A DNA stretch of 64,000 bases from Coprinellus micaceus (lineage: Eukaryota; Basidiomycota; Agaricomycetes; Agaricales; Psathyrellaceae): NCBI GenBank assembly GCA_951394405.1, contig OX596343.1, positions 186,001 to 250,000 on the forward strand, written 5' to 3'. The notes beneath the pieces are model-generated. The model did not search any database. It saw nothing but the letters and a program-made list of their open reading frames with translations, and had not been told where the DNA came from. Shown here piece after piece: positions 35,736 through 47,080 of the stretch (positions are counted from its first letter, which is position 1; each line of letters starts with the position of its first letter). Position numbers and translations under genes: made by a program.

Positions 35736-38038
35736 TCGATGGAAACACCCTTTGACGTCCCGCCCTTCATTGGAGACTGCGACAATAGGAATTTCCTCCT
35801 CCACACTTCGCTGAAGGCTTGGATTTTAGGCGGATGTGGACGTACTACGGGTGTAGTAGACCCGCGCCCACCCAGGCCAGCGCAGATCGATAACCCTCTC
35901 GCACCCCCGACACGCTCGTTCCATTGGCCAACGCCAGCTCCTCTTTCCCGCGAGTCATTTTCCAAATCTTTCCGCCTAGGTCCGAAAGGAGTTTTAAACG
36001 TCCACTCCATTCAATCTGGATCTCAAACCAGACACTTCGGTCGAGCCCTCGCACTCCCTGCTCCTACATCGCGCAGTCCTAGCTGTCCCATCCGCCTATG
36101 GACCGTCCAATCCCCCGTCGCTTACAGGTTATGTCATGATTCGGTGTCGTACGGAATGAACGTCGGCCGTCTGCGTGATATCGAGACATCTTGGTCCTGG
36201 TTGTGCGTCGGGGAGCCGGGCAAGAAGTGGATCCGCTCTCCTCGATCGCGCGTTGAGTTTGTTTTCAAAAGCCCGGCAGAGACTTCCCAGTGGAGGGCTT
36301 GTACGCTGCACATGAGCGACACGAGTTGTCTGGGTATCGAGGGATCTAATGCGATACGGCCTGGCAGAAACCAGGCTATTCGAACATTGGTTGGCCTGTG
36401 TCGGCGTGTCGGACCACGGCCCCTCTACAACGATTCCCCCCCATCAACGGTACTTGAAAGCCACCAGAACTGGAAGTAGAGACAAGATCGGACAGAATCG
36501 TGGAATGTGCACCCGAGATAATTGGCCGATAGAGAGAAATGCAAGGGATGGCGTGGTCTTCATCATGGGGCCGACTTTCAAGACGTCAGCCCTCCTCGAG
36601 CGCAGGGAATGGATGGAACGCCAGTAGTCAAGTATCTCTGAGTGAGCTTCGACAGTTATCACCCAAATTAAGGGCTAGAGAGAGCCATTCTCATCGTGCC
36701 TTTCCGCCGAGGGATATGCCGAGGAGCGGAAACTCTTGAAATGGTAGAAGGGGTCCGAGAGTCCCCCTCTTGTGTCAATGAGCTATCGAGGGAATACCCC
36801 CCCTTTTAGCGTCCAGACCTTATGTCGGACAGCCGTAGAACACCCATAGAGTATATTTCCTGTACGTCCGCTCCGCATGCTGGGTGTATCTGAGACTTCG
36901 GCCCAGGGCGGATGTACGGATACATAGGCCGGTTCTGAACGCAACGGGGCGAAGGAGTCAGATTTTAGGTAGAAGGGATGGCATAGCGAGCACAACGTAC
37001 CAAAATCACCCCACTATCCATAGCAAACGCTTGGTCGATCCCCCGAGAACTCTATCTAGCGTAAAGAAGTGACACAACCACAGTTAAGTTTGCAAATCAG
37101 AGACTGCCAGAGGGGGAGACAGAGAGTGAGCGAGACTTTTCAAAAAAGGACCTTAGCAGACCTTTCAAATAGGAGAGACGTAGAACGAGAAGTGCGGCGA
37201 GGGGCGCCTTGTAGGAAGGAGAACCAAGACAACGGGGTTGGGGTTCGGCAGTTGATGCCGAGCGTCCTGGAATGGCGAAGCCACCCCACGACGGGAATCT
37301 TATCTTATCTCCCTGCCAGCGCTCAACCTGCGCTGCGATGCTCTCCTGCCTTCCCATTGCCCGGGGCTTTTCATTGTCCCCCTCGTAGGTGCGGGTGTAT
37401 TCGTCATTCGCGCCTTTCGCCGTCGTGGGCGACGATATGCTACCCAAACGAAACGACGGACGCGCACACACCGATGGCGAGGTGAAGGCGAGTGACGTTC
37501 ATGCCGAATAGTCGCTACTGCCTGAACCGTAGGAGAATGGCTTTCTGGGCGCGGAGTGTGACTTGGATTCTGGGAATTTTTGACTCCGAAATGTGGAGGA
37601 TCCCCCGATCGCGACGCCCGTTACCAGGGTCGGGCACTTGCGGTGTCTCGTATGGTTCTCCCATTTGATTGAAGTACAGTCTGAACCTCTAGAGTCCATT
37701 CTAAGCGCCCCATCTTACGGCACCGTGACGACGGCACCAGCAAAACCGACTGTTTGCCATCAGTTCGGCGGGCTGGTATCCCCTGGCTCAAAGTTCTTCG
37801 ATCTGACCTTGTGCCTGCCTTCATCTTCCCTTCTTCCCATCATGATCTTCTTTCTCCGCAGTCCCATTCTCTCTACCTCTTACCCCTCGATCGATATCCG
37901 TCGCGGATCGACGACATAGTCCTCTGAAGAGGGCCCCAGTCCATCGTTTAGGATCGCCGACAGTCGTTTACCCACCAAGGGCACCACACAAAGCAATCAC
38001 CCACCCAGCCAACCCTCGGCAACTACCCAAGTATCGCA
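35736..38038. other. Intergenic, one long frame of doubtful coding value
   Basis: A 260-codon plus-strand frame (35697-36479) starts inside the terminal repeat of the MITE-like element and has no recognisable motif. I treat it as chance. From about 37475 the sequence is the upstream part of the duplicated LysM segment. Confidence 0.3.
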
Positions 38039-39630
38039 ATGTTCGCCCGTTCCCTCGCCATCGCTACCTCCGTGGCTCTCCTCTCCCAATGTCAGTAAGC
38101 GCTCATCTTCCTCTTTCCCCTTCGTCACCCCTCCGTTTCGCCTGTCCCTGCCATTCCTTCTCTCCCTCTTACCCTTCTCTCGCGCGAATTCCAGACAGAA
38201 CTAAACGCTGATGCCTCTCCTCTCACCCAGTCGCCTCCGCCGCTAACAAGTGTGTCCGAGAGTACATCGTCGAGGCGGGGGATATCTGCGACTCCATCTC
38301 CGCCGCTAACAATGTCTCGACGTACGTCCCTTCCACTTTCCGCCTTTCTTCTTCTTCATGAAACGTCTTTACTTCCCTCTCCCGTTTCCGTTCCCGTAAC
38401 CCTCCTTCACTTCTTCCCTCAACCCCACCCTCCCGTTCCTTTTTCATTCCTTCTCCTCCGTAACCCAAACCAAGAGCGATACTGACGCTCGCCTACAGCT
38501 ACCAACTCGCCGCCCTCAACCCCGGCACCATCAACCCTGCCTGCTCGAACCTCCAACCGGGTCAAGCCCTCTGCATCGGCTCCGAGGGGGAAGACTGCGC
38601 TTCCACACACATAGTCAAATCGGGCGATACGTGCGAGGGCGTGTATAAAGCGGCGCAGGTTAACGCGACGATCCTTTCCCTGAACAATCCTCAGGTACGC
38701 TTGGCTTTGTTCGTCTACGCACGCGATGTCTGGCTCTATACGTGTGCGGAAAGCTGAGATGTGATGAACAGGTCAATGAAGATTGCACGAATATCTACGT
38801 TGGGGAAGTCCTATGCGTCCTCAACGAAGTTCGCGTCCCTCCCGCACCGGGCGTACCCATCCACACCGCCCCTCCTGCCTCCACCACACTCGTTAACGAG
38901 AACCCCTCTCCAACCCCTACCTCTACCTCTACCTCCGACTCCAGCTCTACATCAACCTCGACCGTTACCCCAACCCCGACTGCTGAGGCGGAGGCGGAGG
39001 CGGACGCACCCCCTGTTGAGACCCCAGCCATTACTCTATTTCCCATCGTACGTCCTATTCACCATTTACTCACCTCTACATAAAGGGGGCCAAGGAAATA
39101 GATGCTGACAAACGTACCGTTTCTTACCCTTGTCCGTAAAACGCAATTGTAGGCCGGCGCCCCCGCCTGGACGACACCCTCCGCTCCCAAGCCCACAAAC
39201 GTCGGCACCGATGGAGACGATGAGGAGGATTGCGATGAGTACGAGGTTGTGGACGGGAATACGGATGAGGACTTGCCATTCTGCGATGAGGTGGTCTGAG
39301 CGAACTCTGGAGTCAACGACGGCAGGGCATCGCTGGGGTCATGGCGTCGACCCCTCGGACCCCAAGTTCGGCTGTTCCTCAGGCAAGGAGTGTGGGGAGG
39401 GTCCTCGGCGGACTTCGTATCCAACCCAATGCCCAACTGCGAGCGTCGAAGCCGGTCGCAGGAGACCCACAGATCCCCCAGCTACGTGAGCTTAAAAAGA
39501 TCGCGATACCCTACCCATCCATTTACGCCCATCGCATCGCGTCTACTCGTCGCGTCGACCCCCTTGCGACTCACTCTAGATAATAGACATAGTTCCAGGT
39601 CTGAATTTTGCGCTTGCTTTACCGTGCGTT
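37475..39630 (+). repeat. Segmental duplication, copy 1
   Basis: Aligns along its length with 42843-44912, covering the promoter region, the LysM gene and about 330 bp downstream. Exons and the 3-prime flank are the most conserved; introns and the promoter have diverged. Confidence 0.8.
38039..39299 (+). CDS. Secreted protein with two LysM domains, copy 1 (253 aa)
   Basis: Five exons: 38039-38090, 38231-38321, 38499-38694, 38772-39047 and 39153-39299, total 762 nt. Residues 1-21 are a signal peptide (MFARSLAIATSVALLSQFASA). LysM 1 runs from about residue 25 (CVREYIVEAGDICDSISAAN) to LQPGQALCIG; LysM 2 from STHIVKSGDTCEGVYKAA to NIYVGEVLCVL. Then comes a Thr/Ser/Pro-rich linker (about 130-195) and an acidic tail (DGDDEEDCDEYEVVDGN). 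LysM modules bind chitin-type N-acetylglucosamine chains. Fungal secreted LysM proteins act on the cell wall or as effectors that hide chitin; which applies here cannot be told. Six conserved cysteines suggest disulphides. It is duplicated at 43331. Confidence 0.88.
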
Positions 39631-41502
39631 GAATGTTGGTCTGGCATACCCCCACCCTCGAATTTGCTGGTTTGGTGATACTGACCTCGACGGTAGTTGT
39701 GTGTTTTGCAAGAAGTGAGAATCGGTGCGAGGATGTTGGAGGAGGGGGAGGTAAGATGGTGCGTAGCGGCATGTGAGGCAGCGGGGCAAGTGAATTCGAG
39801 AAGGGTCGGGAATGAACTTCATAGCAACACCTTTATACCGTTTACTCGTTCCCGATAATACGAAGATGTAGGAATCAAGCAATGACTACCGGGATCTGAT
39901 GTTGCCTGGGATGGGAAGGTTGGGGTCGTCGGTCCCTGGAATGTGAGCGGAAGAGGGAGGAGAACAATCTCTCTACTTCGAGTCCTAATACAGAGGCCAT
40001 GCTGAACGTCGCGACCAATCGTCCCCGTGGTATGCATCTTACCGAACCGCTTACCCTGTGCAATTTCATCGTTTGAATGCGGGGTGCGCCGTCGTTCGTG
40101 ATATCAAGAGACATGGGCCGTGACTCGGCTGAGTCTTTCGAAGCACGTTCGGCTCTCCTAGACTATTGCGCTCTCGAGCCAAACCGGCCTTGAGGAGCGT
40201 GGCTTTAAGCCTCCGTGGGACCACGAGGGCCCAACTAGAAATTCGATGCTTCAGCGTTAGACCTGCGTCAGGGTGGGCTAATCGACGCTGGCCAATGGAT
40301 TCGAGAGGCAAAAGCTTCAAAGGTATTACCTTGTATGATGGCGCGAGCAAACATATATTTTACTCCTTACCATGAATACCCTCCAGCATGCCTCTCCGTC
40401 AAGCCCCAGCCCGGAACCAGGACGAACCAACCCGAGCCGCGTCGACAGCCCTGCACCGTCGGATCACTGCGACTTGGAAATTACCACAGAGCTAGAGGAG
40501 AGACCGAATCGTAGCAGCGGTTATGATAGAGAACGAAGGGACGCCGAACAGGCCGAATTGTAGTCGGCCGAATTGTGGAGGAGAGGCGAGCCGAGAGTCC
40601 TCAGATGGCTGAAAGATCTCACGGTATCTATCACCTTATCTCACCGAGGCGCCTTCCCAAGGGTCTGCCAGCGGAGAAATCGGCGACACCAGCTGTCAGA
40701 GCAGGTGCCATCAGTGGGTGTCAGGTTCTCGGGGTCTGACTTCCCTCTAAGGTAACTTGCCCCTAGCTGGATGAGTAGAGTGCCAGGATGTGCTATGCGA
40801 TTTAAACCAAACTGCGTTGAATTCGAAATTTAAAACGGTTCACACGTGCTATGCTTACAATTCCTGAGCTGAGCTTCCGCTATAATAGGTCTAAGCGCAT
40901 GCACTACGCCTGCTTGACGCCCGCACAGGCCTAGCATCAGGTGAGAACTCGTTTGTGAGCGAAATCCTTGTCCCTGAAGGGCCAAAATTTATAAGGCGAT
41001 AGAGAGGGGGCTTCTAAAGATGTTCATGCATTCCATACGATCCTTTAGTCCGTTCATTGAGTGAACACCACCTCCTACTCGACGGTACGGGGATTGATGG
41101 CGTTACTCGATATGGGAGTGGGACCCCGGAAACCTGACACCTCTGATGGCACCTGCTCTGACAGCTGGTGTCGCCGATTTCTCCGCTGGCAGACCCTTGC
41201 GCCTTCCTGCTCTCCTCTCTCCTCCACCACTTTGGCCGGCGTTTATGAGGCCATTCTTGGTTCCCTCCGCCGCTCCACGTCCAAAAGGCGCCAGATCTTT
41301 CTGCGCTTCAGTTGATTCGTTTACTCGACCGTGGTTCTTTTCTTGTGCCAACATGCTCCCGCGAACGACAGCGTAGACTGGGAGATGGCACCGACGAGGA
41401 CTTGGGGACGACTTGTGCGGCTACCTCGTCTGCACTCTGGGTGGGGTAGTAATGTATGTGCAGAGCACAGCACATTCGGAGACTTTCTTAGAACGTGGGC
41501 GC
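39631..41502. other. Intergenic, contains a pair of inverted repeats
   Basis: No supported gene. Small frames (40372-40563, 41061-41315) have no motif. The inverted repeat pair is listed separately. Confidence 0.3.
40659..41198. repeat. Inverted repeat pair, about 80-bp arms (possible MITE)
   Basis: 40659-40739 (AAGGGTCTGCCAGCGGAGAA onward) recurs as its reverse complement at 41122-41198, with few mismatches near the inner end. The arms are separated by about 380 bp of AT-richer sequence. This fits a foldback or MITE-like element; no target duplication seen. Confidence 0.65.
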
Positions 41503-42774
41503 CACTGTGTAGGTCGCCACGGGGGATTTTCCCTCAGACATTCCCCGGACGGGGAAAGTGCCTAGGGAAGCCTCCGATCGGTCAATTGATAACCAGGGGA
41601 AATTCTCTCGGTTCGAAGGCGGGGGATATTCTCTTGCTTAACGGGGATTAATACCCAGGTCCCGGCGGGTGATTTTCGCTCGTGCCGCTAGGGGATTTGC
41701 ACAAGGTATACCCCATACTCGTTTACCGAGCTCAATGCGGCGTGTTAGATATGTCTTACAGAATAATGTCCGTGTCCGTGTCTCTCGCTGGACTCCCAGT
41801 CATTTAAGTAGCCTGAATTTTGCTCTCAAGGGTCGCTCTACAAGGTAAGGTGTGGACTTGGCGGTAAATTGTGCTAAGGCTGAGATCCCACAGAGGGCAA
41901 GCGGCTGACCGACTGCAATCGCAGGACCAGGCCGCCTCCAATGGTCGAGCAGTGGAGCTTATAACGAACACGATGCCTGTCAGCCATCGCCGTGCACATC
42001 GCCCCCGTCTGCTCCCCCCTCCCACAATTTCGGACCAAGGTCTTTGGTGAGTCCCTTCAGTGTAGCTGGCCGGCCCATAGCCATAACCTCCCATCGTCTG
42101 CCCCTGTAGGTTGACTCGAGATGCCCCGATTCGTGGATTCCCCGCCTTTCAATGGCAGAAGGTTAGTCGTGCTAGCTACTCAAACTTTATTTTGTTACTG
42201 ACTTGTGTAGTCGTGTCCGCGGGATATAGATCCTGGTATCCGAGCTTCCGTTGTTAATTATAGTTGGTGTTCACTTCACTTGGGAATGGGCATTGTACCG
42301 CTGAATCTAAGTACTACCGCTCCATCGCCTTAGGGCACTGTACTATACCATAGGACGTGTTTTTAAGTGTATATTATCTCGCCCTGTATTAGTACCCCGC
42401 TCGTTCTATAATCACCCCCGCTATTACGCGCCCATATCCCCCAATGATCCCCCGCCTACCGAGTGAATTTCCCCCGGACCAAGGAATAATCCCCCGTAGC
42501 TCCAGGGAGAATTTCCCCGTCCGTCCATGTGACGAACGAGCAAATATCCCCCGGCGAACAGGAGAATTTCCCCCAGGGCTCGCCAGGGACCTGCCGGGGG
42601 ATGCGTTGCATATGTCCGGGGGATTATACCCTGATAATCCCCCGGACCCATTTCCCCCGTTCCGAGGGATTATCTCCAGTTCGCCGGGGGATAACCCCCC
42701 GATTGGCGGGGGATCTTTCCCAGTTTGCCGGGGGATCGACCTGGGGAATTTCCCCTGGGGCTGCGTACACAGTG
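41503..42774. mobile_element. Non-autonomous element with GGGGGAT subterminal arrays
   Basis: The 9-bp ends CACTGTGTA are perfect inverted repeats. The left 190 bp and right 350 bp are arrays of a short motif (CCGGGGGAT or its complement, variants GGGGATTT), about 16 copies in 42424-42760 alone in both orientations. The middle (41700-42420) is low-coding. This architecture, short TIRs with dense subterminal repeats, is that of non-autonomous DNA transposons whose transposase binds the repeats. The exact ends and target duplication are unproven. Confidence 0.6.
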
Positions 42775-42842
42775 CGCATTGTCATGAAGAGAGTTGAATT
42801 TCCAAGTCTAGACCTCATCCGCACCGAAGCCTGCGCAGAGGC

Positions 42843-44912
42843 AGATGGGAAGGTGAAGGCAAACGACGTTCCCGTCGAGTGATCACTACTGCGAAGGAGA
42901 AGGGCTCCCTGGGCGTGGAGTACGACTTGGATTCTTCCATCATCTTCGACCCGGAAATGGGGATGATCGGGCACTCACGGTGCGTCGTACGGTCATCCCA
43001 TTTGGTTCGCCTGAACTTCACCTATTAGAGTTCATTCCAAGCATCCTCGTCTTACGACAGCTTGACGACACCACTTTGCTGATGTCGCCTGGCCCAAAGT
43101 TCTTCGATCTTCCCTTCATCTTTCCCACTTTCCATGATGATCATTTCCCTCCGCACTGCTTTTCCCTCTACCTCTCACCTTTCAATCACTCTCCGCGCTC
43201 GTCTGTACTACATCATCCCGTCCAGAAGATTACACCTCATCGTTTAGAATCGCCAACGGTCATTTACCCACCACGCACACCATACAAAACAACCACCCAC
43301 CCACCCCTCGGAGACCAACGAAACCTCGATATGTTCACTCTTCCTCTTACCATCGCCGCCTGCGCAGCTTTCTTCTCCCAGTGTCAGTAAGCGCTCATCT
43401 TCCCCCTTCCTCTTCGTCACCCCTCCGTTTCGCTTGTCCCTGGTATTCATTCTCTCCCTCGTACTCTTCTCCCGCGCGAGTTCCAGGCAGAACTAAACGT
43501 TGATGCCTTTCCCCTCAACCAGTCGCTTGCGCCGCCAACAGGTGCGCCCGCGAGTACACCGTCAAGACAGGGGACATCTGCGACACCATCTCCGCCGCTA
43601 ACAACGTCTCGACGTATGTCTCTTTTCCCTTCCCAATTCCCTCCTCCCCTCCTCCTCCGTTCCCGTTCCCGTTCCCATCCTCCATCGCCCCCACTCTCCC
43701 CTTCCTTTTTTATTACCTCATCCGATGTTCTCTCTTCTGTAACCCAAACAAAAAGCGATACTGACGCTCGCCTACAGCTACCAACTCGCTGCCCTCAACT
43801 CCGACACCATCGACCCCGCCTGCTCGAACCTCCAACCCGGTCAAACCATCTGCATCGCCTCCGAGGACGAAGACTGCGTTTCGACATACGTAGTCAAGTC
43901 GGGCGATACGTGCGAGGGCGTGTATAAAGCGGCGCAGGTTAACGCGACGATCCTTTCCCTGAACAATCCTCAGGTACGCTTGGCTCTCTTCGCTTACCTT
44001 CCTCCGAGCCCACAGCTCCTTCATGCGTGCACAGAATGCTGAGAAGAGGATGATACCAGGTCAACGCCGATTCGAATATCTACGTTGGGGAAGTCCTATG
44101 CGTCCTCAACGAAGTTCGCGTCCCTCCCGCACCGGGCGTACCCATCCACACCGCCCGTCCTACCTCCAGCGCACTCGCTAACGAGAACCCCACTCCTACC
44201 CCCGCCCCTACCTCTACCTCCGACTCCAGCTCTACCTCAACCTCGACCGTTACCCCAACCCCGACTGCTGAGGCGGAGGCGGAGGCACCCGCTGTTGAAA
44301 CCCCAGCCATTACTCTATTTCCCATCGTACGTCCTATTCACCATTTACTCACCTCTGCATGAAGGGAGGCACGGGAATAGACGCTGACGAACGTACCGTT
44401 TCTTACCCTTGTCCGTATAACGCAATTGTAGGCCGGCGCCCCCGCCTGGACGACACCCTCCGCTCCCAAGCCCACAAACGTCGGCACCGATGGAGACGAT
44501 GAGGAGGATTGCGATGAGTACGAGGTTGTGGACGGGAATACGGATGAGGACTTGCCGTTCTGCGATGAGTTGGTCTGAGCGACCTCTGGAGTCAACGACG
44601 GCAGGGCATCGCTGGGGTCATGGCGTCGACCCCTCGGACCCCAAGTTCGGCTGTTCCTCAGGCAAGGAGTGTGGGGAGTGTCCTCGGCGGACTTCATATC
44701 CAACCCGATACCTGACTCCGAGGGTCGGAGGCGGTCGCACGAGACCCATAGAGCTCCCAGCTGCGTGACCTAAAAAAAAATTCGCGATACCCTACCCATC
44801 CATTTACGCCCATCGCACCGCGTCTACTCATCGCGTCGACCCCCTTGCGACTCACTCTAGATAATAGACATGGTTCCAGGTCTGAATCATGCGCTTGCTT
44901 TGGCGAGCGTTT
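42843..44912 (+). repeat. Segmental duplication, copy 2
   Basis: Counterpart of 37475-39630. Its left border lies about 70 bp from the right end of the GGGGGAT element. Homology ends just after the conserved CCAGGTCTGAAT in both copies. Confidence 0.8.
43331..44578 (+). CDS. Secreted protein with two LysM domains, copy 2 (250 aa)
   Basis: Five exons at 43331-43382, 43523-43613, 43778-43973, 44060-44326 and 44432-44578; 753 nt; intron positions identical to copy 1. Signal peptide residues 1-20 (MFTLPLTIAACAAFFSQFAC). LysM 1: CAREYTVKTGDICDTISAAN to QPGQTICIA. LysM 2: STYVVKSGDTCEGVYKAA to NIYVGEVLCVL. A 3-nt deletion removes one cysteine present in copy 1 (DCTN against DSN), which may unpair a disulphide. 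The Ser/Thr linker and acidic tail are nearly unchanged. Signal peptide and first LysM have diverged more than LysM 2 and the tail, which would fit selection on ligand binding or partial gene conversion; both are inference. Confidence 0.88.
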
Positions 44913-46000
44913 AAGGGTGGGCGCACGATAGTGGCCTGTGGATGGAGAGCTGGAAGTCTGTCTTAAGTTCCTCAAAACCGAAGTCGGCAATTTCGGAACA
45001 TACGAGGATAAAGTTGGACGTGGGGAGTGAGAGAAGTTCGGTCCAGTTGCGCTCGAGGTCGTCGTCATACGTGGGATGGTCAGGGGCCGCGTAAAGAGTT
45101 GTATCTTCGCTTTCAACGGGCATCTTGGAGCACTTGCTTAGCCCATCATTGTCAACCGACCTTGTTGCCTGTCAATGGTCGTGCTTAAGGTTGCAATGAC
45201 ACGAGAAACACGATGGAAAGGAAGCCAGTGTACATTGTCCGATATTGGATACACTTACATGTTTCAAGAGTGCTGCCATAGCCAAGTTATTGCCATGACG
45301 AAACTTGAATGAACGTCTAGACCTCGTCGTAAGGACGGCTGTTCATGGTGGTCGTTTCCCTGTAAGTCTCCCTTAATATTTTACTTAGGTAAATCTCGAC
45401 AGAGGGGCCGTTTCCCACCTCAGAGACGCTCCTGAATCACTACGTGTGGATTATTCCTGGACTCCTTTCGCGCGCTGTGCGCTCCCCTGACTCAGTCGGG
45501 GCATTCGGCATCAGCTGGAATTATTTTCCTCCCAGTGAACGACTAGAAGGCTTCGTGCACTTTAATATTGGGGACGATATATGAAGCTGGAGTTACGCGT
45601 GCCCCCAGCGGAATGTTACTCGTCGCGGGAGAAGCGTTGAGTGTCGGCAACGGACCACGGGGGTACCTACTCACGGCACGATTTCACTCACAGGATTCCG
45701 CGAAGCATTCTGCCTCACGGCAAAGACATTCTGGGGTATGAGACTGTTGGCCTTGGCGTCAGTTCACCATATCATTAGGTGAGGACGTTTCATCTCGCCC
45801 ACGTTTCTATCCTCCCAACGATTCTGGGATGAACACTAGCACCGGGAGTTCATTTCCGAGACAGCTTGCCTTTGACTTATATTCATTTCTTTGGACTAGA
45901 AGGTGCCTTAGCCTCCTAAGCACGTCACTACGGATTTCAACCGTACACGATGCCCGATTGTTGACCACGATATCATGTCAATTCAGATGGGAAGTACGAG
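44579..46000. other. Intergenic, one possible small ORF
   Basis: Apart from the 70-codon minus-strand frame at 44911-45123, I see no gene; the region before 46000 is the promoter side of the I66 gene. Confidence 0.3.
44911..45123 (-). CDS. Possible 70-aa acidic small protein
   Basis: ATG-to-stop frame with natural, acidic composition (MPVESEDTTLYAAPDHPTYD; NWTELLSLP). No introns or family recognised. It begins just outside copy 2 of the LysM duplication and its stop falls at the duplication border, so it has no counterpart near copy 1. It could be a small gene or an exon. Confidence 0.35.
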   Translation of the reverse strand: MPVESEDTTLYAAPDHPTYDDDLERNWTELLSLPTSNFILVCSEIADFGFEELKTDFQLSIHRPLSCAHP

Positions 46001-46008
46001 TATAAGTA
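46001..46008 (+). promoter_or_regulatory. Putative TATA element (TATAAGTA) for the I66 gene
   Basis: TATAAGTA lies 69-76 bp upstream of the ATG at 46077, a usual fungal TATA-to-start distance for a strongly expressed short-leader gene. The upstream in-frame ATGs at 45975 and 45987 precede this element and are therefore less likely starts. Confidence 0.4.
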
Positions 46009-46076
46009 GAGGTTTCCAACCTCGTACCATTGTCAGAACCCCCTCTCTACTCCTGCAACTACAAGATAACATAGCA

Positions 46077-46668
46077 ATGCATCTCAAGACCGGAATCTAC
46101 ACAATCACCTCCCTCCTTAACAACGAGCTTCCTCTCGGACTGGACCCCGCCGAAGTTGGCTCTGGTCCAAAGGTCAGGAGGATCCTCGCTTTACCCAACT
46201 TCGACTCCGATGTGCCTGCTATCCGTGTGCGTTACAACCTCTGCATTTGTAACCTTGAAAGGACGCTGATGAGACCTCTTCCAGTGGAAGATTGTCCGGA
46301 AGGATGCAAAGGACACGTACGAAATTTCCATCGACGGCGCCTTTGCGACCAGCTTCGAGGGCCAGCTCTTCGCCGTCCGGAAGGATGAGTCTGAGAAAGA
46401 GTGGAAGATTGAGCTCCAGAATGTCCACGGCTCTGATATCTACACGTGAGTATACACACCCCTTCGTTTGAGCACGACATGACACTAACCATCGCCCCTT
46501 CGTAGGATCACCTCGCGCCGCTCCGCTTTTTCGGAGGGATGGTTCGTCACCAACGACGATGAGTTCACTCAGGTGTCCGTTAAGCCCCTCGTCATGATCC
46601 CATCCTACCCACCCCGTTTCATCCACAACGAGATATTCAAGATTGTTCCAGTTCACCATGGCTTTTGA
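46077..46668 (+). CDS. I66-type beta-trefoil serine protease inhibitor, 157 aa
   Basis: Exons 46077-46226, 46285-46445 and 46506-46668 (introns 58 and 60 nt), 474 nt. The protein starts MHLKTGIYTITSLLNNELPL. Repeated elements (WKIVRKDAKDTYEI; GQLFAVRKDESEKEWKIEL; GWFVTNDDEFTQVSVKPL) and the ending IPSYPPRFIHNEIFKIVPV match the basidiomycete inhibitor family MEROPS I66 (Pfam Inhibitor_I66; cospin-type), about 150 aa with a beta-trefoil fold. No signal peptide is seen, as usual for these abundant cytoplasmic fruit-body proteins. Family members inhibit trypsin-like proteases and are proposed to deter animal feeders. Two relatives lie downstream (55771 and 62399). The intron after codon phase 2 is shared with the gene at 62399. 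Confidence 0.82.
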
Positions 46669-47080
46669 AGGGAGCTCGCAGGCAGGCAGTCGACGCGTAC
46701 CAGGACGGTGGGCCTGTCGTAGCATAGGAGTGATAGGCGGTTGACTCTTTCGTAGTCCTTGTGTTAGTAGTAGTGCCGCGGTGGCATGGCATACGGAGTA
46801 TAGATTGTTGGTGAATTATTGTGCGCGATGTGGATGAAGTAACCACGGCACGACTGGCCAAACGCTGGGAATGACCAAAGGACCGGGGGAAGAACAAGCC
46901 CGAAAGTCTATCCCAGTCATGGAGCACAAAGGTCCACACAGAATACCCAGGCACGCGAAGCGTCAAATATTCCATCAGAAGAGCAAGGCGCTCTCCCCAC
47001 CTTGAGCGATCTCTTAGTCCTGGGTGTGTTCTCGAATGCTTGAGATGAGTCCCCTTGGAGACCCCTGCCCCATATACCCA

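Noticed and set aside
35697..36479. 260-codon plus-strand ORF
   Set aside because: It starts inside a transposon terminal repeat, has no motif and unbalanced composition, and competes with frames on the other strand; probably chance.
42424..42760. Telomere-like or CRISPR-like array of GGGGGAT motifs
   Set aside because: Spacing is irregular, motifs occur in both orientations and there are no unique equal-length spacers, so it is neither telomeric nor CRISPR.
45975..46076. Upstream in-frame start for the I66 gene
   Set aside because: It would precede the TATA element at 46001 and add 34 residues not typical of the family.
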